A DNA stretch of 64,000 nucleotides from Bacteroidaceae bacterium (GTDB taxonomy: Bacteria; Bacteroidota; Bacteroidia; Bacteroidales; Bacteroidaceae): assembly GCA_017429525.1 (NCBI GenBank), contig JAFROT010000035.1, forward strand, positions 1 to 64,000. The letters are read 5' to 3'. The notes under the pieces were generated by a model that did no database searches, had not been told where the DNA came from, and saw nothing but the letters and a program-made list of their open reading frames with translations. This document shows, piece by piece, positions 1 through 7,187 of the stretch. Position numbers and translations under genes: made by a program. The number at the start of each line of letters is the position of its first letter. Within the stretch, counting starts at the first letter, position 1.

Positions 1-139
1 AGGCTATCGATTCTTGATGGATTATTACGTAATGGTATCGTAAACGAAGAACCGCCGTATGCGGAACCGCACGTACGGTGGTGTGAGAGGTCGGAAAATG
101 AAATAGGAGGAAAACTATTTCATTTTCCTCCTACTCGAT
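1..139 (+). ncRNA. Group II intron, 3' end (domains V and VI), partial
   Basis: The left edge holds the end of a group II intron. Domain V is at about 51-82: ACCGCCGT (51-58) pairs perfectly with ACGGTGGT (75-82), enclosing a GCG/CGC inner stem with a GAAC-type loop and the usual bulge. Domain VI follows as a perfect 14-bp stem, 93-106 with 115-128. The sequence then ends in CTACTCGAT near 139, typical of bacterial group II 3' splice ends. The reverse transcriptase/maturase gene would lie to the left, outside the window. The exact splice point and exon identity are not determinable here. Confidence 0.8.
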
Positions 140-272
140 TGTTGCGTAGTATTCAGTTCGTTTACTGGCTTTTCTTTAGCCCTTCTTTCTTGAAAAGACC
201 GTCATTTTGTTGTTCGATTCCTCTTTTTTATTATGTTAATCGGAAGAATATGTTCAACTTTTCACTTCAATC

Positions 273-304
273 TTTGTATGTTTTTTTTTGTTTTCGTATT
301 TTTG
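273..304 (+). promoter_or_regulatory. Promoter of the first leader-family gene
   Basis: TATTTTTG at 297-304 matches the Bacteroidetes -7 consensus TAnnTTTG. TTTG at 273-276 is a -33 candidate 20 nt upstream. Transcription would start about 37 nt before the ATG at 348, just ahead of an AATATAGAAAAC element (320-331) that recurs upstream of three relatives. Confidence 0.6.
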
Positions 305-347
305 CGCGCCTTTTAGGGTAATATAGAAAACTTCGTAATCATTAAAT

Positions 348-755
348 ATGGAAAAGAAAAAGTACTCAAAGCCCGTAGTGGTGGCTGAGAGATTTGAACC
401 GCAGGAGTATTGCGCTACGTGCTGGTGTGTTGATGGATTATTGACTCAACTGTATATAGATAAAGAGCCTAAGAATAATCAGTATGACAGGCAATACAAT
501 GAGCATATTTCTGATAGGAGCGATTATCTTAAGTATTTCGCAAATCGTCTTCCCCAAGATGAGGACGAATATTATAAAAATGAACCACCCTCACAAGAAT
601 CAGGCACTTTTTATACAAGCTATACAGAGAATGGTTGGGGATGGAATAGAACTTATCCTTATGTTCAAAGTTCTAGAGTTTCAACGGTATATAAATTGTC
701 AACTAGTATAGGAACTTTGTATTATCAGAACCTTCATGTTACTGGTGCTTCTTAA
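348..755 (+). CDS. Leader-family small protein 1 (unknown function)
   Basis: A 135-residue protein of unknown function and the first of five relatives in the window. Residues 1-24 form the conserved leader: MEKKKYSKP, a short variable stretch, RFEPQEY, then C-A-T-C. After it the body has no visible similarity to the other members. It is rich in Tyr, Asn, Ser and acidic residues and holds one further early Cys (W-C-V). The protein ends in ...TGAS, sharing the terminal Ser of the family. No signal peptide or membrane segment is visible. The gene is AT-rich compared with the flanking core genes and stands alone between its own promoter and a strong terminator. Its leader DNA is nearly identical to that of the gene at 995. 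The leader could be a sorting, export or modification signal; nothing in the sequence decides between these. Confidence 0.75.
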   Translation: MEKKKYSKPVVVAERFEPQEYCATCWCVDGLLTQLYIDKEPKNNQYDRQYNEHISDRSDYLKYFANRLPQDEDEYYKNEPPSQESGTFYTSYTENGWGWNRTYPYVQSSRVSTVYKLSTSIGTLYYQNLHVTGAS

Positions 756-770
756 ATTTTTATTTCAAAT

Positions 771-795
771 AAAAGGCTGCTTAAGCAGCCTTTTT
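771..795 (+). terminator. Rho-independent terminator
   Basis: Perfect hairpin AAAGGCTGC/GCAGCCTTT followed by a T-rich run, 16 nt after the stop of the gene ending at 755. It makes that gene a single-gene transcription unit. Confidence 0.85.
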
Positions 796-916
796 CTTTT
801 CCATCTCTTATAACTAATAACCTTCTTATGAGCTTTTCTATTCCATTATTTTTCGAAATCTTTACAATAATCTAAGGTTATTGCCATCTTTAACAAATTT
901 TATTAGTCGTTTCTAT

Positions 917-945
917 TTGACTCTCTGAGATTATCACTACTTTTG
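917..945 (+). promoter_or_regulatory. Promoter of the second leader-family gene
   Basis: TACTTTTG at 938-945 (-7 consensus TAnnTTTG) with TTG at 917-919 (-33), an 18-nt spacer. An AATATAGAAAAC element (965-976) and ATCATTAAAT just before the ATG at 995 match the region upstream of the gene at 348. Confidence 0.65.
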
Positions 946-994
946 CACCGCTTTACGAGCATAAAATATAGAAAACGACTTATTATCATTAAAT

Positions 995-1393
995 ATGGAA
1001 AAGAAAAAGTACTCAAAGCCCGTAGTGGTGGCTGAGAGGTTTGAACCACAGGAATATTGTACAACGTGTGCTGTTTCAGGAAGGGAATATCGTCCAAATG
1101 GCTATCGTTACTATTTTGATTTTAGCTATGACGGAATTTGCCAAGCTTCAGCCGAAAGTGTTGATAGGGATGGCAAAACTTCTTACCCTGATGGCAGATA
1201 TACAATTGAAACGTATCAATTGCAAAGTAAGAAGTTAGGGGATTGGTCAGTTGCTTTAGCTGGAGATCCTAATGAAAGACGTTATGGAACAGATAATCAG
1301 TGGAGTTCTTGGGGTATAGAATACAGATTGCGTGAACGTGGAAGTGTGAGCGTTGTTGTAAAAGATGGGCAGGTTTATAGAAATCAATCATAG
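995..1393 (+). CDS. Leader-family small protein 2 (unknown function)
   Basis: A 132-residue protein. Its first 24 residues match the protein encoded at 348 except for Thr instead of Ala before the last Cys (C-T-T-C), and the DNA identity starts upstream at the AATATAGAAAAC element. From about residue 25 the two proteins are unrelated by eye. This body is rich in Tyr, Arg, Asp and Ser, looks like alternating beta-strands (for example VSVVVKDGQVY near the end) and finishes ...RNQS. It has its own promoter and a following hairpin. The sharp boundary between identical leader and unrelated body suggests modular exchange or fast divergence of the body. Function unknown; no enzyme motif is visible. 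Confidence 0.75.
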   Translation: MEKKKYSKPVVVAERFEPQEYCTTCAVSGREYRPNGYRYYFDFSYDGICQASAESVDRDGKTSYPDGRYTIETYQLQSKKLGDWSVALAGDPNERRYGTDNQWSSWGIEYRLRERGSVSVVVKDGQVYRNQS

Positions 1394-1407
1394 TTAAGTC
1401 TCTATAG

Positions 1408-1443
1408 GAATCGGTTATTCGGTCGCGACTGAATAACCGATTC
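1408..1443 (+). terminator. Palindromic hairpin after leader-family gene 2
   Basis: GAATCGGTTATTC (1408-1420) pairs perfectly with 1431-1443, and the ten-base loop GGTCGCGACT is itself nearly palindromic. It is 15 nt after the stop codon and probably acts as a terminator. The core GTTATTCGGTCGCGAC recurs at 35813-35842, downstream of another family member. Confidence 0.6.
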
Positions 1444-1603
1444 TTATAAATGTATTAGCCTTCACGTCTATATGTAAAGCGATGAGCGACAGGTCGTGAC
1501 GATGGGTTTGACTGGTCGTGACGGCGTGAGCGACTGGTCGTGTAGACGCACCTTATTTATTCTTCACGTACACGTGTGCGCACGTAAAAAGTTTGTTGAT
1601 AGC

Positions 1604-1708
1604 CTACACTTTAGCACTCTTTTTATGGTAACAGGCTGGTAGATAGGCGGTAAGAGCTTGTAAAAACGGTGTAGTTTAGGTGTATTTTGGGGTGCTAAAG
1701 TGTAGTTT
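1604..1708. repeat. 105-bp repeat with inverted ends, copy 1
   Basis: Begins CTACACTTTAGCACTCT and ends GGGTGCTAAAGTGTAGTTT, so the ends are inverted repeats of each other. Internal landmarks AACGGTGTAGTTT and GGTGTA are shared with the copies at 34805-34912 (same orientation) and 37400-37507 (opposite orientation). It has no coding capacity. It looks like a small non-autonomous, MITE-like element; no target duplication was established. Confidence 0.65.
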
Positions 1709-1776
1709 GAGTGCTCGGAATGTGTTAAAGCTGTATCATCCGTGGTTCAAAATTGCGAATAAAAGCTTGTTTAACA

Positions 1777-1804
1777 AATGACCCCGGCTTCAGCCGAGGT
1801 CATT
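1777..1804. terminator. Hairpin AATGACC..GGTCATT
   Basis: AATGACCCCGGCT pairs with AGCCGAGGTCATT with one G-T pair and a two-base loop. It lies in the non-coding stretch on the 3' side of the leftward holin-like gene and could be a terminator, though no T-run is adjacent on either strand. Confidence 0.35.
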
Positions 1805-2013
1805 ACGTGATAGTGCTTGCTATGTAATTTTGGGGGTCGCCTTTGGCGAGGAAATCAAACAAAGAGTTTAAAAAACTAATCCAAGATATCGGCGTGACAA
1901 ACCAAGATATCGGCGTGAAGCGCAATCTTATCTTGTTAGATTTTGTTGTAGATTTGTTAGATTTCTGCGCGAAGCGCATCCCCTTGGCGTTAACGTTTTC
2001 GTTAGCGGTAGCG

Positions 2014-2622
2014 TTACCTCCTTCTCCTCTTGCCTCTGCCGAAGATGGCGCGGAAGGCGGCGATGGCGCTGATTCCCAGCTGCAAGCCGCGGTAGATGCT
2101 CATGCCATTCTGGAAGAGTCCGGTGGCACGGTCCCAGCGGTTCTTGGCCTCGGGCAGGGGGGAGAGCAGGGTAGAGGCCGTCTCGCGCATCTGCAACTGG
2201 CTCTCGTCGAGCTTCTCCTGCACGCGTACCTTCTCCATGGCCACGCCCTCGCGGGTGGGGGAGGCGAGCGACGAGACGAACAGGCTCACCATGAAGCGCG
2301 TCACGGGAACGATGATCCACGCCGTGCGGTTGGCATAGACGAGGAGCGTCACGACGAGCAGTACGGCTGCGATGATGACGAACCCCCATACCGTGTTGCC
2401 CAGGAGCCCGCCTAGCCAGAAGGCGATGGCGAAGCTGGCGAAGAGCAGCACGAGTGACCCGATGAGGATGACGATGGCCCAAAGGGCGATGGCCGAGAGC
2501 AGACGTGTCAGCACTTCGGTGGTCTGTAGCGACAGGTGCTGCTTCTGCAGCGTCCAGTACTGCTTCGCCTCCGTGAAGAGCCGGCTCATCTGTTCCGTGG
2601 TCTGTCCGTTTTCAAAGAACAT
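2014..2622 (-). CDS. Phage holin family (superfamily III-like) membrane protein
   Basis: A 202-residue protein resembling the holin superfamily III proteins that occur widely outside phages. Residues about 1-40 are soluble and helical. Two long hydrophobic segments follow at about 43-72 and 75-97, then a basic/amphipathic part and a C-terminal run of arginines. Bacteroidetes commonly pair such proteins with a YtxH-domain protein, exactly as here: the upstream gene ends 50 bases before this start. No lysin or phage gene is nearby, so a role in the cell envelope or in stress is likelier than host lysis. The family call rests on the hydrophobic pattern and gene context. Confidence 0.7.
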   Translation of the reverse strand: MFFENGQTTEQMSRLFTEAKQYWTLQKQHLSLQTTEVLTRLLSAIALWAIVILIGSLVLLFASFAIAFWLGGLLGNTVWGFVIIAAVLLVVTLLVYANRTAWIIVPVTRFMVSLFVSSLASPTREGVAMEKVRVQEKLDESQLQMRETASTLLSPLPEAKNRWDRATGLFQNGMSIYRGLQLGISAIAAFRAIFGRGKRRRR

Positions 2623-2672
2623 GCTCAGACGTGGTTTGGTTCGTGGTCGGATGTGAGTTGGCCGTCAAGGAT

Positions 2673-2888
2673 TTACTCCTCGGGGGCAGCTACGTTCTGG
2701 AGTTCCTCGGTGATGTCGTCCACGAGGGCGTCCATCTCCTTACGGTCGAGGCGGATGCCGCGCTTGCGAAGAGCTTCGGCGATGCGTTCGCGTGTATCTG
2801 AGCCCTTTTCAGGAGCGAGGAGGATGCCGGCTACGCCACCGATGGCGATACCGCCGATGAATGCTGCGAGATAGTTGAGTGCTTTCAT
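2673..2888 (-). CDS. YtxH-domain small membrane protein
   Basis: A 71-residue protein starting MKALNYLAAF. The Gly/Ala-rich hydrophobic stretch IGGIAIGGVAGILLAPEKG is the hallmark of YtxH domains and is followed by a charged helix. A longer frame upstream is open, but the -7 box at 2957-2964 lies inside it, so ATG at 2888 is preferred. It is co-transcribed with the holin-like gene downstream. YtxH proteins are small membrane-associated, stress-linked proteins of unclear mechanism. Confidence 0.75.
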   Translation of the reverse strand: MKALNYLAAFIGGIAIGGVAGILLAPEKGSDTRERIAEALRKRGIRLDRKEMDALVDDITEELQNVAAPEE

Positions 2889-2956
2889 TGTTGTCAGAGT
2901 TTTATGAGGCTCGCTGTCGGGCCTCGGGTTAGACTTTGTTTTACGTTTTCTGCGTG

Positions 2957-2964
2957 CAAATATA
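2957..2964 (-). promoter_or_regulatory. -7 box for the ytxH-like/holin-like pair
   Basis: Read on the minus strand, TATATTTG matches TAnnTTTG, about 70 nt upstream of the ATG at 2888. No clear -33 TTG was found at the expected distance. Confidence 0.5.
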
Positions 2965-3059
2965 AGCGTTTTCTGTGCTTCGGAGAGCGTTCGGGGCTGT
3001 TTTTTTAGCAAATAAAGGATAAAATGCACACTTTTAACGTTTTTTTTCGCAAAAGTCTT

Positions 3060-3088
3060 TTGTGGGAAAGGTTTTCTTTGTATCTTTG
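3060..3088 (+). promoter_or_regulatory. Promoter of the SPOR lipoprotein gene
   Basis: TATCTTTG at 3081-3088 (-7) and TTG at 3060-3062 (-33), 18 nt apart, 43 nt upstream of the ATG at 3132. Confidence 0.65.
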
Positions 3089-3131
3089 TGGCGAAAATTA
3101 TTATTTATCACTAATAAAGGAGTAAAAAGCA

Positions 3132-3599
3132 ATGAGAAATTATTTCGTTTTGGGTGCCGCCGTATGCGTGGCTCTTTCCATGGTATCCTGCAAGAGCAGC
3201 GAGAGTGCTTACAAGAAGGCTTACGAGAAGGCTAAGGCTCAGCAAGCCGTAGAGCAGACACAGCCTGCCGTCGTCACTCAGCCCACCACCGTCGCCCCCG
3301 TGCAGACCGTCACCACTGCACCCGTTGCCACTGAGAACACACGCAGCGAGAACCTCACCCTCGTCAGCGGTGCTGGCCTGAAGGCTTACAGCGTTGTCGT
3401 CGGTAGCTTCAGCATCCGTGCTAATGCAGACAACCTGCAGCGCACATTGACCAACAACGGCTATGCCGCTCAGATTGCTACGAACCCGCAGGGCATGTTC
3501 CGCGTCATCGCATCGACATTCGACGATCTCGGCAGCGCTGTACAGAGCCGCAACACCTTGCGCTCTCAGTATCCCGACGCTTGGCTGCTTCGCAAGTAA
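3132..3599 (+). CDS. SPOR-domain lipoprotein
   Basis: A 155-residue lipoprotein. The signal peptide ends in the lipobox LSMVSC, with Cys at residue 20. A Lys/Ala-rich helix, then a Pro/Thr/Val-rich linker (about 40-70), lead to a C-terminal SPOR domain (about 83-155) with the pattern YSVVVGSF...A..L...L...GY.A.I. SPOR domains bind glycan strands stripped of stem peptides at the division site, so this is probably an envelope protein acting in peptidoglycan or division. It has its own promoter and a terminator after it. Confidence 0.85.
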   Translation: MRNYFVLGAAVCVALSMVSCKSSESAYKKAYEKAKAQQAVEQTQPAVVTQPTTVAPVQTVTTAPVATENTRSENLTLVSGAGLKAYSVVVGSFSIRANADNLQRTLTNNGYAAQIATNPQGMFRVIASTFDDLGSAVQSRNTLRSQYPDAWLLRK

Positions 3600-3664
3600 G
3601 CCGCGTCAACCTAACCACAAAGGCATTTCTTTTTGGTAAAGTGAATATATGTAAGATTTTTGTT

Positions 3665-3703
3665 GGCAGGGGTAGGCTGTGAAGCTAACCCCTGTCCTTT
3701 TTA
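3665..3703 (+). terminator. Terminator after SPOR lipoprotein gene
   Basis: GGCAGGGGT...ACCCCTGTCC stem with a small internal mismatch, followed by TTTTTAT. Confidence 0.65.
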
Positions 3704-3711
3704 TCTAATTT

Positions 3712-3825
3712 AATTCACAATTCACAATTCATAATTCATAAATCACAATTCATAATTCACTCTTCATTATATTATTCTTCATTCTTCATTCTTCATTATA
3801 TTATTCTTCATTCTTCATTCAAAAA
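3712..3825. repeat. AT-rich simple repeats upstream of ruvX
   Basis: Iterations of AATTCACAATTCATAATTC change into CTTCATTCTTCATTATATTATT units and run up to the ruvX start codon. The same kind of repeat appears at 27711-27797. Such tracts are frequent between Bacteroidetes genes; no function is visible. Confidence 0.75.
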
Positions 3826-3827
3826 AC

Positions 3828-4238
3828 ATGCGCATCCTCGCAATAGACTATGGTAAGAAACGCACGGGCCTGGCAGTGACCGACCCGCTGCAGCTGATAG
3901 CCAACGGCCTGACGACCGTGGCCACGACGGACCTGGAGCGGTTCGTGGTCGACTACGTGGGTCGCGAGGAGGTGGAGCGCATCATCGTGGGACTGCCGCG
4001 GCAGATGAACGGCGAGGACAGCGAGAACATGTGCCGCATCACTCCCTTCGTCAACCGCCTGCGCAAGTTGCTGCCTGCGACGCCCGTGGAGCTCTTCGAC
4101 GAACGCTTCACCAGCGTGCTGGCTCACCGCGCGATGCTCGAGAGCGGCATCGGTCGCAAGGCCCGACAGAACAAAGCTCTCGTCGACGAGATCTCGGCCA
4201 CCATCATCCTGCAAGGGTGGATGGAAGCGAGACACTAA
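3828..4238 (+). CDS. ruvX: Putative pre-16S rRNA nuclease / Holliday junction resolvase-like RuvX (YqgF)
   Basis: A 136-residue protein with the RNase H-like fold of the YqgF/RuvX family. The N-terminal strand MRILAIDYGKKRTGLA carries the first acidic residue (Asp7). IVGLPRQMNG and ELFDERFTS are the other family blocks, and the C-terminal D-E-I-S-A-T-I-I-L-Q carries the last acidic residue. The E. coli homologue matures 16S rRNA 5' ends. Length is normal. It precedes def by 53 bases; linkage of yqgF with def is common in Bacteroidetes. Confidence 0.92.
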   Translation: MRILAIDYGKKRTGLAVTDPLQLIANGLTTVATTDLERFVVDYVGREEVERIIVGLPRQMNGEDSENMCRITPFVNRLRKLLPATPVELFDERFTSVLAHRAMLESGIGRKARQNKALVDEISATIILQGWMEARH

Positions 4239-4291
4239 TCAGGAAGTAATCAATAAGCAAAGATATATATAAGTAACTCAAGTTTTCAACA

Positions 4292-4849
4292 ATGATATTA
4301 CCTATCTATACCCTCGGCCAGCCGGTGCTGCGAAAGGTGGCAGAGGACATCGATCCGCAGGACGCGGACATCCAGCAGTTTGTTCAGGACATGTATGATA
4401 CGCTCGACCATTCGGGCGGCATCGGACTGGCAGCCCCGCAGGTGGGCCGCTCGGTGCGCGTCGTGGTCATTGACCTCAACCCGATCAAGGACGATTATCC
4501 CCAGTATGATGGCTATCGCCATGTCTTCTTCAATCCCTACATCGAAGAGTACGACAAGAGCAATCAGGAGACGATGGACGAAGGCTGTCTGTCGCTGCCG
4601 GGCATGAGCGAACGCGTCAAGCGCCCCACACGCATCCGCGTCACCTATCAGGACGAACAGCTGCAGGAGCACGACGAATGGGTAGACGGCTATCTGGCCC
4701 GCGTCATGCAGCATGAGTTCGACCACCTCGACGGCAAGGTCTATACCGACCACATCCAGGGCCTGCGCAAACAGATGATCAAGAGCAAGCTCAACGATAT
4801 CCTCAAGGGGCGCTTCTCCTGCGACTACAAGGTGAAAGTGAAGAGGTGA
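4292..4849 (+). CDS. def: Peptide deformylase
   Basis: A 185-residue enzyme that removes the formyl group from the initiator Met of nascent proteins. All three signature motifs are intact: GIGLAAPQVG (43-52), EGCLSLPG (97-104, with metal ligand Cys99) and HEFDH (141-145, both metal-binding His and the catalytic Glu142). Length is normal. It sits between ruvX and a large TPR-protein gene. The 3' end runs into a purine-rich simple repeat that forms one arm of an inverted repeat around the next start. Confidence 0.95.
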   Translation: MILPIYTLGQPVLRKVAEDIDPQDADIQQFVQDMYDTLDHSGGIGLAAPQVGRSVRVVVIDLNPIKDDYPQYDGYRHVFFNPYIEEYDKSNQETMDEGCLSLPGMSERVKRPTRIRVTYQDEQLQEHDEWVDGYLARVMQHEFDHLDGKVYTDHIQGLRKQMIKSKLNDILKGRFSCDYKVKVKR

Positions 4850-4867
4850 TAAGAGTGAAAAGCGGAA

Positions 4868-4984
4868 GAGTGAAAAGTGAAAAATAAAAGTGTGAAAAGT
4901 GAAGAATAAAGTAAACCAAATAGATGTATGGAAACACGGGCTGTTACGCTTGTGCTTCATACTCTTATTTTTCACTTTTCACTC
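4868..4984. repeat. Inverted simple repeat around the TPR-gene start
   Basis: 4868-4894 (GAGTGAAAAGTGAAAAATAA...) is the reverse complement of 4958-4984 with two mismatches over 27 bp. The loop between the arms contains the GTG start (4899) of the following gene, and the right arm encodes part of its signal peptide. The mRNA could hide its start region in a hairpin. Confidence 0.7.
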
Positions 4985-6920
4985 TTTCACTTTTCATTCT
5001 TTTGCCCAGATCAACACCGACCGCGTGATGATGATGGGGCGCAACGCCCTCTATTACGAGGACTACGTGCTCTCCATCCAGCGCTTCAACATGGTCATCA
5101 ATGCCAAGCCCTACCTTCACGAACCTTATTTCTTCCGTGGGCTTGCCAAATTCTATCTCGAAGATTTCACGGGCGCCGAGCAGGACTGCTCGGAGAGCAT
5201 CGACCGCAACCCTTACGTCTCCGAGTCCTATCAGCTGCGCGGCCTCTGCCGTGTCAACCAGAAGGATTACGAAGGCGCTATCGCCGACTATCGCAAGGTC
5301 ATCTCAATGGAGCCCAAGAATCGCGCGTCGTGGCACAACCTGGTGCTCTGTCACTTCGAACTGAAAGAATATGCCAAAGCCGATTCGGCTCTTGATCAGA
5401 TGATTCGCTACTGGCCGCGCGAGGCTGAGAACCTGACGATGAAGGCGCAGGTGGCTATTCAACAGGGCGACACCGTGCGTGGACTTGCCTTCGTCGATTC
5501 GGCTCTTGTCGTAGATGCCTACGATGCCCAGGCCTGGACCATGCGCTCTATGATCAGCCTCAACCGCGGCCAATACGCTCAGGCTGAAAGCGAGATTGAC
5601 AAGGCCATCATCCAGCGTCCACGCATCGCGGGCAACTATATCAACCGTGCCCTCGCACGCTTCCATCAGAATAACCTGCGAGGCGCTATGGCCGACTACG
5701 ACCAGGCCCTCGAGATTGATCCGCGCAACTACCTCGGTCACTTCAACCGCGGACTCTTGCGGGCCCAGGTGGGCGATGACAACCGCGCCATCGAGGACTT
5801 CGACTATGTCCTCTCCGTAGAACCCGACAATATGATAGCCCTCTTCAACCGGGCGTTGCTGCTCGATCAGACGGGCGACTACCGCGCCGCCTTGCGTGAT
5901 ATCTCGCAGGTGCTGAACGAGTGCCCCGATTTCCTCATCGGCTATCAGACGCGTGCGGCCATCCGTCGCAAGATAGGCGACACCTACGGGGCTGAGCGCG
6001 ATGAGTTCCGCGTGCTGAAGTCGCATCTGGATTCGCGTGCGGGCATCAAGAAGAAACCGACCAAGACGCGTAAGAAGAGCGAGCGAAACATCGAAGACTA
6101 TGCCAGCATCGTCGAGGACGATAACAACGAGCCCGAACGCGAGTACGCCAGTGCCTATCGCGGTCGTGTGCAGGACCGCCGCGTCGAGGACCAGCCGCAA
6201 CCGATCATCGTCATTGCGCGTCATGCCCTCCAGAGCGTGACCAATCGCTACGTTCCGTTCCATCATCTGGTGGAGGCGTTGGCGGCGAACAAAGATGTCG
6301 GGGGATCTGTCCGCCTTACCAATTCCGAGCCTCAGCTCGACGAGAGCGAACTGCAACTCCATTTCACCGCTATCGGACTTGAATCTCAACAGATTACCGC
6401 TGCTGCCCAGCCCTCTGCGACGCTCTACATCGGGCGTGCGCTCGACTACTATCATGTCCGCGATTTCGAAGCCGCTCTGGCCGACCTCACGCAAGCCGCA
6501 AGTCTTGACAGCAAGAATCCGCTCATCCCCTTCATCGCTGCCCAGGTGCGTTGCCGCTCGATGGAGGTGGAGAGTGTAGGGATGGAGGCCTCAGCCACCA
6601 GCGTCCGCCTTGGCTATCAGCGTGCCATCGACGACCTGAAGCTTGTGCTCGAACTGGCTCCCGACTTCACGTATGCGTGGTACAACATCGGTTGCATCCA
6701 GATGGTGATGCACGACTATGGCGAAGCGCGCAAATCGTTCTCAAAAGCCCTTAACATCGAGCCGCGCTTCCCCGATGCCTACTACAACCGTGGCCTCGCC
6801 TGCATCCTCGACGGACAGGTGCAGCTTGGCCTCTCTGACCTCTCGCAAGCAGGTGAATACGGCATCTACGGTGCCTACAACCTCATCAAGCGCTACTCGA
6901 AGCGGCCTGTTAGGGATTAG
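4899..6920 (+). CDS. Large secreted TPR-repeat protein
   Basis: A 673-residue protein with an N-terminal hydrophobic signal sequence ending ...FHSFAQ (about residue 37). At least nine tetratricopeptide repeats follow (about 40-385; units such as YLRGLA.F...ADY..AL...P). A strongly basic linker comes next (KKKPTKTRKKSER, about 382-395), then an acidic middle region and a second TPR block (about 515-660). It is probably a periplasmic or envelope scaffold for protein complexes. The start is GTG at 4899: the frame is closed by a stop just upstream at 4893-4895 and no ATG precedes the signal sequence. Part of the signal peptide is written by a TTTTCAC simple repeat. The specific partner is unknown. 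Confidence 0.8.
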   Translation: MKNKVNQIDVWKHGLLRLCFILLFFTFHSFTFHSFAQINTDRVMMMGRNALYYEDYVLSIQRFNMVINAKPYLHEPYFFRGLAKFYLEDFTGAEQDCSESIDRNPYVSESYQLRGLCRVNQKDYEGAIADYRKVISMEPKNRASWHNLVLCHFELKEYAKADSALDQMIRYWPREAENLTMKAQVAIQQGDTVRGLAFVDSALVVDAYDAQAWTMRSMISLNRGQYAQAESEIDKAIIQRPRIAGNYINRALARFHQNNLRGAMADYDQALEIDPRNYLGHFNRGLLRAQVGDDNRAIEDFDYVLSVEPDNMIALFNRALLLDQTGDYRAALRDISQVLNECPDFLIGYQTRAAIRRKIGDTYGAERDEFRVLKSHLDSRAGIKKKPTKTRKKSERNIEDYASIVEDDNNEPEREYASAYRGRVQDRRVEDQPQPIIVIARHALQSVTNRYVPFHHLVEALAANKDVGGSVRLTNSEPQLDESELQLHFTAIGLESQQITAAAQPSATLYIGRALDYYHVRDFEAALADLTQAASLDSKNPLIPFIAAQVRCRSMEVESVGMEASATSVRLGYQRAIDDLKLVLELAPDFTYAWYNIGCIQMVMHDYGEARKSFSKALNIEPRFPDAYYNRGLACILDGQVQLGLSDLSQAGEYGIYGAYNLIKRYSKRPVRD

Positions 6921-6978
6921 TTTAGGGTTGAGAGTTGAGGGTTTATGGTTAGGGATTAAAGGATTAAAAGTTTATGCT

Positions 6979-7101
6979 ATGACCAAGAAAGAGAACCTCC
7001 TGCGCGCAGCTGCCGCCATCCTCGTGGCGGCGCCTGTCATCGTGCCCACGGTCGTGCTTGTGGCCGCTTTCGTGAAAAAACTAAAAAGTCATAGGCAATG
7101 A
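6979..7101 (+). CDS. 40-residue single-span membrane peptide
   Basis: A small ORF starting MTKKENLLRAAAAIL. A single hydrophobic Ala/Val/Ile/Pro segment (about 9-32) is flanked by basic ends (KKLKSHRQ at the C-terminus), a believable inner-membrane miniprotein. It lies 58 bases after the TPR gene. Its stop overlaps an ATG of the frame that continues into the pectate lyase (ATGA at 7098-7101). It may be a real small gene or a chance frame; no relative was recognised. Confidence 0.45.
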   Translation: MTKKENLLRAAAAILVAAPVIVPTVVLVAAFVKKLKSHRQ

Positions 7102-7187
7102 AGCTGTTGGCAAGTGTTGCCCGCAGTGCTCAAGCCTTGCTTTTGTACTCATTCTCTGTAAGAATTAACCATTGTTTATCTATAGCA

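Larger units (their letters stand above)
1394..2013. other. Gene-poor, repeat-rich stretch
   Basis: No convincing gene. It holds: the palindromic hairpin at 1408-1443; one CCTTCACGTCTATATGTAA unit at about 1458-1478; a local repeat of GAGCGACTGGTCGTG-like units (1482-1545); the 105-bp repeat copy at 1604-1708; a hairpin at 1777-1804; and a 17-bp direct repeat beginning CCAAGATATCGGC (1881-1897 and 1902-1918). An open frame over 1843-2415 is antisense to the holin-like gene and is not believed. Confidence 0.6.

Noticed and set aside
139..321. 60-codon frame after the intron end
   Set aside because: The frame is open through the intron domains as well, starts from a non-ATG codon, is Phe/Ser-rich by AT bias and overlaps the promoter at 273-304.
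348..1393. Leader-family proteins as lipoproteins (Cys near residue 24 as lipobox)
   Set aside because: The stretch before the Cys (FEPQEY...) is charged and not hydrophobic, so it cannot act as a lipoprotein signal peptide.
1843..2415. Rightward 190-codon frame
   Set aside because: It overlaps the holin-like gene in antisense, has an Ala/Gly/Glu-rich meaningless translation and no promoter.
2014..2888. Phage lysis cassette or prophage remnant
   Set aside because: Only a holin-like and a YtxH-like protein are present; this pair is a common chromosomal arrangement and no endolysin, capsid or integrase is near.
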